From assembly GCA_002308235.1 (NCBI GenBank), contig DBVS01000006.1, positions 38,416 through 50,898 of the forward strand: a stretch of DNA of 12,483 nucleotides. The letters are read 5' to 3'. Position numbers and translations under genes: made by a program. This document shows positions 7,601-12,483 of this stretch, piece by piece. The notes beneath the pieces are model-generated. The model saw only the letters and a program-made list of their open reading frames with translations, had not been told where the DNA came from and did not search any database. Position 1 is the stretch's first letter, and the number at the start of each line of letters is the position of its first letter. This DNA comes from Lachnospiraceae bacterium UBA1258 (lineage in GTDB: Bacteria; Bacillota; Clostridia; Lachnospirales; Lachnospiraceae).

Positions 7601-9591
7601 GGAACATCGCGTCCAAGACCCGATTTCTTGCCCCAAGTTGATTTTCTGGGCCCGGCGACCTTACCGGCCGCATCGGTGGCAGGACCGTATACGGTAAATC
7701 CCTCGTTCTGTATCGTGTCGAAAATAGTTCTCTTATCACTGCCCGTACCGACTTCACCAAAGGTAACAAGACCGCAGGAACCGCCGCCGTCATTGGGGAA
7801 GGTTACGGACTCAAGATTGATACAGTTATAGAAAACTCCGACAGGAAGCACTACCGCAGCCGAACGGCCGTAATCGGAAGGCATAGTAACCGTCTTTAGA
7901 TTTGTACGTCCCGCCAGGACGAAGTTACCTATACCGGGAGTATCGGTGGTATGAACTCCACAGGTATGCTTTCCGTTAATGTGATCCGGGAAGACAAAGT
8001 TTGTAAGGGAGCCGGTAACACCCTTGGTGCAGGCGAATGCAGCCTCACCGATACGATTGATCTTATCCGAAAATCTTATATTGGAAAGCGCGATACAATC
8101 GTAAAAAGCAAAGTTGTCGATGTCGCAGTTACTTTGATTAATCGCGGAAAGATCCACATTGGTAAGTGCGGTACAATCAGCAAATGCGCCGGGTCCCACA
8201 TAACTTATGGACTGAGGCAGGGTTACGGAAGTCAATGAATTACATCCGTAAAAGGCCTCGGTTCCCAGGTTGACCGTGGTATCGCTGAGAGTGATATTTT
8301 TAAGTTTGGTACAGTTCTTATAAGCCCTGTTACCTATATCCTGGACATTATCAAAGGTAATGGATTCTACGAAGGAATTGTAGAAAGCTTCATCACCGAT
8401 ATACTTAAGCTCGGAAGCAAGCTCCAACGCGGTAACGTTGGTGGTATTCGCAAATGCCCGCTTTCCGATTCCGAGAATAATGGTCCACTGACTTCCGAGG
8501 AACCCGTAATCATCGCAGACATCGATGGTGGTAACCTGAAAATGAGGTGATGCCTTGGGCATATAGCAATACTGCAAAGGTGTGGTGGATCCGTTTCTGG
8601 AATCGATAACCTTTTCAAGGGTAAACTCTCTTGCAGTGGACAAACCGTGCAATGCATTCTGATAATAAGGATGCTCGGCACAGAAGAAAGAAGGTCTGTA
8701 ATCCACATGCATGTCTGCTATCCAGAAATCTTCTTCGGGCTTGGTGCCTGCAGGCTGTACAAGGTCCGGCGGATCGCCGGGATTTTCTTCAAACGGAGGC
8801 TGAACACCGGTTCCGTCCCACTGCGTATATGCCTGATATCTGTTGTACTTGCCTTCCCAGATATTATAGTCGATTTCATACTGGTCGCGTCTGTTTTTGG
8901 CTGCGAGCCAGTTTTCATACCGTGTCTTATAATCGGCGTATGCATTGGGAAAATACCTCATGGCTATATCCTGAGGCGATTCCATGGTATAGTTATCGGA
9001 AATTTCGGACAGATGATACTTCGTGGGAACAGTTCTGGTAACGGAAGGATCCGTCGGTGAATACTGAATCGTAACGGTATCCGAAACATTCTTCATCTCA
9101 TACATTTTATCAAAATATGCATTATAAAAAGCCTCTTCCACTATGAGATATTCAAGGGGAAGGGTTGCGGCGATCTTAAGGGTACCGGTTGCATATGTGG
9201 AATTGTATGTGCAAATGATACCTTTACCGGCCGAAGGACCATTATCAATGGTGTAAAGTTCAAACTGCCACCCAAGTTCATAAGCACCAGTTGACAATTG
9301 CTTTACGGTATAGGTTCTGTGTATGGGAGGTGCGCCCGTAATGTGTTCATCAAGAGATATGCCGTTTAAGTTGGCATCAAGACTTGCAAGATTGGTAACA
9401 TCCGTATCTTCCACTCCGTATGCGTAATTGACGGTGGATGTGGTAAGTTCGGGTTCTACATACGCTCTTGTAGGAGTTGCGGGAATCAAAGCCACCACCA
9501 AAGCACTTGCAAGGCACATGCAGGCAAGGGTTTTTCTGATGGTACGCTTCACCTTTCTTGAAAGTTTCTTTTTACCGGATTTTAAAGCCAT
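4624..9591 (-). CDS. Large BspA-like leucine-rich-repeat surface protein (1655 aa) with InlB-type repeats and TPKTGD sorting signal
   Basis: The start is ATG 9589-9591 (MALKSGKKK), chosen because GGGAGG lies eight bases upstream; a longer form would run into the sortase gene without a ribosome site. It has a long basic signal peptide (hydrophobic about 21-39, TRA cut near 43). Residues about 44-370 form an unrecognised region that includes an aromatic, charged helix (about 214-258) and a Pro/Glu-rich stretch (262-287). LRR_5 repeats occur in blocks at about 371-600, 720-840 and 1053-1235, separated by non-LRR inserts. Residues 1274-1337 (VQFFDYDG...GYTFKGWNK) are an InlB B-repeat. Residues 1369-1438 are a second, divergent InlB-type repeat (GYVFDKW). 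Gly/Asn/Ser linkers lie at 1341-1368 and 1441-1466. A beta-rich domain (about 1468-1605) precedes TPKTG (1616-1620), PKWFLVFGL and the basic tail. It sits 26 bases after the sortase gene, so it is the likely main substrate of that enzyme and a candidate adhesin. The ligand cannot be told from the sequence. Confidence 0.92.
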   Translation of the reverse strand: MALKSGKKKLSRKVKRTIRKTLACMCLASALVVALIPATPTRAYVEPELTTSTVNYAYGVEDTDVTNLASLDANLNGISLDEHITGAPPIHRTYTVKQLSTGAYELGWQFELYTIDNGPSAGKGIICTYNSTYATGTLKIAATLPLEYLIVEEAFYNAYFDKMYEMKNVSDTVTIQYSPTDPSVTRTVPTKYHLSEISDNYTMESPQDIAMRYFPNAYADYKTRYENWLAAKNRRDQYEIDYNIWEGKYNRYQAYTQWDGTGVQPPFEENPGDPPDLVQPAGTKPEEDFWIADMHVDYRPSFFCAEHPYYQNALHGLSTAREFTLEKVIDSRNGSTTPLQYCYMPKASPHFQVTTIDVCDDYGFLGSQWTIILGIGKRAFANTTNVTALELASELKYIGDEAFYNSFVESITFDNVQDIGNRAYKNCTKLKNITLSDTTVNLGTEAFYGCNSLTSVTLPQSISYVGPGAFADCTALTNVDLSAINQSNCDIDNFAFYDCIALSNIRFSDKINRIGEAAFACTKGVTGSLTNFVFPDHINGKHTCGVHTTDTPGIGNFVLAGRTNLKTVTMPSDYGRSAAVVLPVGVFYNCINLESVTFPNDGGGSCGLVTFGEVGTGSDKRTIFDTIQNEGFTVYGPATDAAGKVAGPRKSTWGKKSGLGRDVPYVYRDSSGEHVEISNGDYIFIIDDKGVLQSCVFADPQNPPATIDTMTIDSYVGGTKVTGIASTCFASTEGQDVLNRIKNLVINDNTLSEIASEAFKGCALLETVKLGNSVEKIGASAFQNCPNLESVSIGSKVKEIGNAAFKNCPKLVFVNFDTPEGGYSSFPLEGIGEEAFSTGAPKLIFEGDIDLSYGPFIWAMQKDNYVDESNGVRVCYTTGYPQYQVVIVDNRNGYPTLVDYLHFDQIDAYDTALNLTTDTSHTLTERYLKQGVEEDDGAGNIYTYSINLAEEKLVNAALNLVVPAGVKSVDANGYINNKSPLGEGYSTVASNSYNAQLYLLQRPYYAAYRSVLPADINGGGLFKNYYGTVDNSGNKREYPLNDPNEKEDIGNDRLTSVKFNSVVYLPDYAFYSCENLSSIDLGSALTEMGDAPFTGCTSLTSIGSSTDNFKCYNGIVYSENPDGTYNIVEVLSTRGVKVGSSKVKAGEEDPYLANVSAILPGAFENCDGITGVDFDGMNLLKEIPDNCFKDCEKINQVTLPDNITAIGHNAFAGCMEGIELVCYGKEVYLPADAFGSTSAGNLVNSKRVVSYADSAVRKAARDLGADVTETLDDSVKVQFFDYDGSELSKLIYVKVGQSIKLEDIPKDPVRDGYTFKGWNKPLTNITTDTVVVATYTQNTTDSGNPSGGGGSTSGNNGGQGGNGGSGTTLYTLTVTNGNGSGSYAAGATVIITCTNPPSGYVFDKWVPTTDDLGIASVNVAATTLKMPAHEASVQATFKKAPSNSNGSGNGGSGSGNNSNNGIRNGSSVVISKPGISNTDLASAKIAGSTDNYVVRIAETAAATAAVEKALTKEYGSLDGIRYSAMDITLYDSTGSTRITDYSGLSITITIPIPDVLTPYAGNNKVAGVVNEKLDKLKPKFTTIDGVPCITFTATHFSPYTIYVDTGNVVIGNSDITPKTGDGISPKWFLVFGLAALGVALFFIKDRKPVKSLAAG
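4627..4746 (-). other. Sortase sorting signal of the 1655-residue LRR protein (TPKTGD, PKWFL helix, KDRK)
   Basis: The last 40 residues carry TPKTGD, GISPKWFL, a hydrophobic helix ending LFFI and the basic KDRKPVK tail. TGDxxxPKWFLxxGLxAxGxAxF is shared almost position by position with the signal of the neighbouring LRR protein, suggesting recognition by the same enzyme. Confidence 0.83.
5194..5271 (-). repeat. Low-complexity Ser/Gly/Asn linker coding segment
   Basis: Encodes residues 1441-1466 of the large LRR protein, almost only Gly, Ser and Asn. It is a flexible spacer between the divergent InlB-type repeat and the membrane-proximal beta-rich domain. The DNA is short repeated ccg/tt-rich units and could vary in length between strains. 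Confidence 0.7.
5488..5571 (-). repeat. Low-complexity Gly-rich linker coding segment
   Basis: Encodes residues 1341-1368 of the large LRR protein (GGGGSTSGNNGGQGGNGGSG core). It separates the InlB B-repeat from the divergent InlB-type repeat. The DNA is GC-rich imperfect repeats of ccgcc/gttgcc type. Confidence 0.7.
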
Positions 9592-9599
9592 GTTGTTTT

Positions 9600-9605
9600 C
9601 CTCCC
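9600..9605 (-). promoter_or_regulatory. Ribosome binding site of the large LRR gene
   Basis: GGGAGG, eight bases before ATG 9589-9591, lies in the 26-base gap after the sortase stop (9618-9620). It fixes the start. A small GTCC/GGAC hairpin (9607-9618) sits directly upstream and overlaps the sortase stop; its role is unclear. Confidence 0.8.
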
Positions 9606-9617
9606 GGTCCGAACGGA

Positions 9618-10802
9618 CTACTCTATTCTTTTGGCAACAACAACAAATCTGCCGTTTTCTTCCTGATAATCGCATGTGGAAAGGGTTAAGAGCCTGTCTC
9701 CGTAAACAGCGGTCACGCCGGTGTCTATAAGAGATATTTTCGCCATTTCCTCCATGTTGGAGTCAAATTCCTCAGGTGAATTTGCATCTATAAACTGGTA
9801 ATACTTAAAAGTTATCACGTCGGCACTGTATACTCTCGAGCGAAAAGCATACATAACCTCGTATTTTCCCTTCTCGTAAATGGTGTCAAATTCTATGATC
9901 TTATGTTTCTCGTAAAAATCCTTGTTGGCGTACTTTATGAGGGAAGAAAACATCCTTCCGTTGTTCATATGATGCCCATAAAGAATGAAATTCGTATTCC
10001 CGAGAATGATATCGCAGTTTGCATCAAGAAAAATGCAGCCGTTGGCATCTTTCTTAAGGTCAAAGTTATATTTTAAGTAGTACTCATTATCTTCCGTCTG
10101 TGTCACGGGATAGTCGATGACCGTATCTTCGATCTTGACCCACCCTACAAGACTCTTGTTTCTGTTGTAAAGAGCCTTATATTCATCCAGTATCTCGGGG
10201 ATCACGACGTCCTCTTCATAGGTACGTCTCAAAACAGGCTCTACACTTAAGACCGGCGCAAACTTAAGATCCTTTAACTCATTTAAGTTCTCGCTGGAAT
10301 CGTCCATCATCCGGGCATCATGATAATATTTGACAAAATACCCGATGGAAAAAGTCGCAATAACCAAAAGCACCACAATAACCGCATTCCGAATGCGGTT
10401 CCGTTTTTTTATTTCTTTTAAGACCTTTTTCTTGGTAACAGAGTCAAGGTTATCGTCATATGCTGTCGTTCGCTTACTCTTCTGTGTCTTACCCTGTGAA
10501 GCTGTTTTCTTTGCGGTCTGTTTGACCCGTTTCTGTCCTTTGCCGGAGTTTCCGGGGAGCGACTTTACGGGAACAAAATTACCCGACTTTATTTTTTGAT
10601 ATAGTTCATATATATAATCGTCAAAATTTTCGCCAAGTTTAGTCCTGAAATGAAAATTTCTCATTTCATTGAATAATTTTTCTACTTCGGCAGGATTATC
10701 AAGGTCATATTTTGACTTTATTTCATCAATAACAGCCTTATCCCAAAGCGCATCTTCATACTCTGCTTTGGTGGAAAAGCCTATCCCGTCTACAAAAAGC
10801 AC
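9618..10802 (-). CDS. Class B-type sortase with cytoplasmic N-terminal extension
   Basis: A membrane transpeptidase expected to cleave a sorting signal between Thr and Gly and attach the protein to peptidoglycan. The protein has 394 residues. The C-terminal catalytic domain (about 205-394) shows the class B features: ALYNRNKSLVGWVKI and DYPVTQ at its start, YGHHM with the catalytic His (277), LSTCDY with the catalytic Cys (377), and GRFVVVAKR with Arg 385. One transmembrane helix (about 139-157) follows the basic KKRNRIRN, so the N-terminus is cytoplasmic and the catalytic domain outside. Residues 1-138 are unusual: an acidic, helical domain (1-75) and a Lys/Thr/Ser-rich linker (about 80-115), far longer than the short tails usual for sortases. 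The start is GTG 10800-10802, with AGGTGG ten bases upstream and an in-frame stop seven codons upstream; no ATG occurs before residue 47. It is the first gene of the operon with two TPxTGD proteins, its likely substrates. Confidence 0.92.
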   Translation of the reverse strand: MLFVDGIGFSTKAEYEDALWDKAVIDEIKSKYDLDNPAEVEKLFNEMRNFHFRTKLGENFDDYIYELYQKIKSGNFVPVKSLPGNSGKGQKRVKQTAKKTASQGKTQKSKRTTAYDDNLDSVTKKKVLKEIKKRNRIRNAVIVVLLVIATFSIGYFVKYYHDARMMDDSSENLNELKDLKFAPVLSVEPVLRRTYEEDVVIPEILDEYKALYNRNKSLVGWVKIEDTVIDYPVTQTEDNEYYLKYNFDLKKDANGCIFLDANCDIILGNTNFILYGHHMNNGRMFSSLIKYANKDFYEKHKIIEFDTIYEKGKYEVMYAFRSRVYSADVITFKYYQFIDANSPEEFDSNMEEMAKISLIDTGVTAVYGDRLLTLSTCDYQEENGRFVVVAKRIE

Positions 10803-10812
10803 TTTACAGTAT

Positions 10813-10818
10813 CCACCT
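10813..10818 (-). promoter_or_regulatory. Ribosome binding site supporting the GTG start of the sortase
   Basis: AGGTGG, ten bases before GTG 10800-10802. It is the only reasonable site near the 5' end of the open frame and supports the non-ATG start. Confidence 0.6.
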
Positions 10819-10840
10819 GATTATATTAATACTTACTAAC

Positions 10841-10868
10841 ATTTTACTATATATTGGAATTTTTACAA
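10841..10868 (-). promoter_or_regulatory. Probable promoter of the sortase-LRR operon
   Basis: TTGTAA (10863-10868) and TAAAAT (10841-10846) with a 16-base spacer in an AT-rich stretch. Transcription would begin near 10834, about 30 bases before the GTG. The match is moderate, but a promoter is needed here because a terminator closes the upstream unit. A TATAAT closer to the gene would start transcription inside the ribosome site and is less likely. Confidence 0.45.
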
Positions 10869-10891
10869 GTGAAAAATCTATATCTTGTTAA

Positions 10892-10909
10892 ATTTCCCGA
10901 GGATTTCCC
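10892..10909. repeat. Tandem ATTTCCC direct repeat upstream of the sortase promoter
   Basis: ATTTCCC occurs at 10892-10898 and 10903-10909, exactly 11 bases apart (about one helical turn), within ATTTCCCGAGG and ATTTCCCCGGC. It lies about 25-40 bases upstream of the -35 box in a GC-rich island of an otherwise AT-rich gap, a position typical for an activator site. No factor is assigned. Confidence 0.4.
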
Positions 10910-10940
10910 CGGCGGTCGGAACCATGATTCGTCTTTCAAA

Positions 10941-10974
10941 AATCAAATAAAAAGAACGCAATTGCTTGCGTTCT
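10941..10974 (-). terminator. Rho-independent terminator after the HPt gene
   Basis: The arms AGAACGCAA (10966-10974) and TTGCGTTCT (10953-10961) form a perfect nine-base-pair stem with a four-base loop. A T-rich run (TTTTTATTTGATT) follows on the minus strand. The stem overlaps the HPt stop codon (10973-10975), so the gene ends directly in its terminator and the sortase operon is a separate unit. Confidence 0.93.
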
Positions 10975-11326
10975 ATAAAGAGTTTATTACATTTATCGCA
11001 TCATGATATGCTTTGGTCAAAGAATCCATCTTTTCGGGAGGTACGTATGTTTCGCCTTTCCTGAATATCTCGGTCACATCACGCACCTCTTCAAAAAGAA
11101 ACTTAAACCCGAGATTACCCGTAACGCCCTTCATGGCGTGTGCCGCGTCGAAGGCCCGGCCGGCATCACCCTTGCAGAGCGCCGTTTCCATATCGTTAAA
11201 ATATGATTCATTGGCAAATTTATTTAAGCACCTGAAATAAAAGTCCTCGCTTCCCACAAACCTTTCAAGCACTTCTTCAATATCAACGCCAAGTAACTCA
11301 AGTTTGGTTCTTTGTTTGTCTGTCAT
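10973..11326 (-). CDS. Stand-alone histidine phosphotransfer (HPt) domain protein
   Basis: A 117-residue, soluble, all-helical protein with no other domain. The motif AAHAMKGVTGNLGF (61-74) is the HPt signature, with His 63 as the expected phosphate acceptor and the usual Lys and Gly after it. HPt proteins carry phosphate between the receiver domain of a hybrid kinase and a response regulator. The ATG shares its first A with the last base of the arabinofuranosidase stop (TAATG), and AAGGAT lies just upstream, so translation is coupled to that gene. No kinase or response regulator gene is within the window, so the partners are unknown. The length is typical for a single HPt domain. Confidence 0.9.
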   Translation of the reverse strand: MTDKQRTKLELLGVDIEEVLERFVGSEDFYFRCLNKFANESYFNDMETALCKGDAGRAFDAAHAMKGVTGNLGFKFLFEEVRDVTEIFRKGETYVPPEKMDSLTKAYHDAINVINSL

Positions 11327-12483
11327 TATTTGATCCTTATAACGGTAAATGAATAGGGACTTAAGTTAACGGTATCGGAACTGCCCTTAATTTCGTTTAA
11401 CGCCACTCTGTCGGGTTTATCTATGGAATTATGGGCATCTCTTCGGTCTCCGGTCATTGTTTTGCCTTCAAAGCCCGAAACAGACTCTCCGAGATCAATG
11501 CAGGCTTCTTTTTCTTTATCCGTCGAATTTACGATCTTTAAAACAGTTTCGTTAGTCTTTTCAATGAAGCTTGCGGATACGTAAATACCCTCATCTCTCA
11601 GTTCTTTTAAATTTTCAACCTTAAGGGTGTAATCTCCAACGTTGTTGGCATAAAGATACTGGACCAGGTAACTGGGGGTCTTATATGCCATTTCATCGTT
11701 AAACCAGATCATATCCGGAGCCCACTGGGCGTAATTGACCCTTGCAAATAACGGCGCGTAGGAAGCAAGGATAACCACATCGGCATTTCTTTCAATACCC
11801 GTCAAGAATGCGGCTTCCGACAAAGCACCCCAAAGAGTGTTGGCATCGTCCCTGTTAAAGCCGCTTACGGGATGAGCCGCATATTCGCCCGAAAATACCT
11901 TGATCTTTCGATCGTAGTTATCGTAAAACTCATTATGTTCAAAAAGCCACTCGGGTTTTACATAGTAATGTTCGTCGATAGCAAGAACGAAGTTTTCTTT
12001 GTCCTTGTTCTTACGATAAAAATCCCATGCTGCAGTATATTTTTCGCTGGTTATGTCGGGACCTGCGCTTCCGATAAGGGAGATCTCGGGATACTTTTTG
12101 TGTATTTCTTTTTCAAATATCTCGTATCTTTCGAAGAAATCCGCTCTTTCGGTCTGCCACTGCTCATTACCGATACCAAGAAGCTTAAGGTTAAAGGGTT
12201 TTTCATGTCCCATTTCGGCACGAACCTTTCCCCATTTGGTATCAGTCGAACCGTTTGCAAATTCGATAAGATCCAGGGCATCATCCACAAACTGCCTGAA
12301 TTCGGGTGAATCCAAAGAAACCATTTCTTTGGACATATACTGGCAGGCAAAACCCACATTAAGTACGGGAAGTGCCAGTGCACCGATGGATTCACAAAGA
12401 AGGAAATACTCGTAAAATCCAAGGCCCAGAGTCTGGTTATACCAGGCGTAGTCGCTTTCGTAATTGTTGGCCTTATTGTTTCC
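11326..12483 (-). CDS. GH51 alpha-L-arabinofuranosidase, N-terminus outside window
   Basis: The frame is open to the right edge, so the visible 385 residues are the C-terminal part; the GTG near 12357 is internal to the protein and not its start. The enzyme releases terminal alpha-L-arabinofuranosyl groups from arabinoxylan, arabinan and related side chains. The barrel sequence includes GLGFYEYFLLCESIGA near the edge and GIGNEQW with the probable acid/base Glu (codon 12163-12165). DEHYYVKPEWL follows, then FSGEYAAHP with the probable nucleophile Glu (codon 11884-11886). From about 11700 to the stop lies the C-terminal beta-sandwich domain, ending in SPYSFTVIRI. All are features of the GH51 family. 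Whether it is secreted cannot be judged without the N-terminus. The HPt gene overlaps its stop by one base. Confidence 0.92.
   Translation of the reverse strand, partial: GNNKANNYESDYAWYNQTLGLGFYEYFLLCESIGALALPVLNVGFACQYMSKEMVSLDSPEFRQFVDDALDLIEFANGSTDTKWGKVRAEMGHEKPFNLKLLGIGNEQWQTERADFFERYEIFEKEIHKKYPEISLIGSAGPDITSEKYTAAWDFYRKNKDKENFVLAIDEHYYVKPEWLFEHNEFYDNYDRKIKVFSGEYAAHPVSGFNRDDANTLWGALSEAAFLTGIERNADVVILASYAPLFARVNYAQWAPDMIWFNDEMAYKTPSYLVQYLYANNVGDYTLKVENLKELRDEGIYVSASFIEKTNETVLKIVNSTDKEKEACIDLGESVSGFEGKTMTGDRRDAHNSIDKPDRVALNEIKGSSDTVNLSPYSFTVIRIK

Noticed and set aside
9607..9618. GTCC/GGAC hairpin between sortase and large LRR gene as terminator or attenuator
   Set aside because: Only four base pairs with a four-base loop and no T-run; it may modestly affect translation, but nothing supports termination.
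9592..9675. 28-residue extension of the large LRR protein overlapping the sortase gene
   Set aside because: It would precede the signal peptide with a Cys- and Arg-rich segment, and the GGGAGG site clearly serves ATG 9589-9591.

Overview
All six recognisable genes of this window, and the visible end of a seventh at the right edge's partner, lie on the minus strand, so transcription runs from high to low coordinates. The gene families point to an anaerobic Clostridia, most likely Lachnospiraceae (for example a Butyrivibrio- or Roseburia-like gut or rumen bacterium). The evidence is BspA-type leucine-rich-repeat (LRR) surface proteins with a TPxTGD anchor, a class B sortase, a GH51 arabinofuranosidase and a clostridial-type citrate/homocitrate-family synthase. 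This assignment is inference from families and not from a search.

Right part (10973-12483): the C-terminal 385 residues of a GH51 alpha-L-arabinofuranosidase, followed with a one-base TAATG overlap by a small stand-alone histidine phosphotransfer (HPt) protein. A strong intrinsic terminator starts at the HPt stop codon and closes this unit.

Middle part (1920-10868): a probable promoter, then a tight three-gene operon. It encodes a class B-type sortase with an unusual cytoplasmic N-terminal extension, a 1655-residue BspA-like LRR surface protein and an 897-residue BspA-like LRR surface protein. Gaps between the genes are 26 and 10 bases. Both LRR proteins have a signal peptide and end in nearly the same sorting signal (TPKTGD or TPDTGD, then PKWFL, a hydrophobic helix and basic residues). 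The simplest reading is a dedicated sortase with its two cell-wall-anchored substrates.

Left part (1-1873): a consensus-like promoter whose -10 box sits inside a perfect palindrome, ATTGTATACAAT. It drives a DRE-TIM synthase, best read as a Re-citrate synthase-like or homocitrate/isopropylmalate-synthase-family enzyme. A GntR/FCD regulator follows, overlapping it by 19 bases and running off the left edge. The palindrome is a natural candidate for autoregulation by this GntR protein. The promoter is also embedded in nested inverted repeats that could hide the ribosome binding site in any read-through RNA from the LRR operon, which has no visible terminator.

I saw no tRNA, rRNA, CRISPR array, insertion sequence or phage gene. 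The only non-coding stretches are 1805-1919 and 10803-10972, plus very short gaps; nothing over 300 bases lacks a gene.
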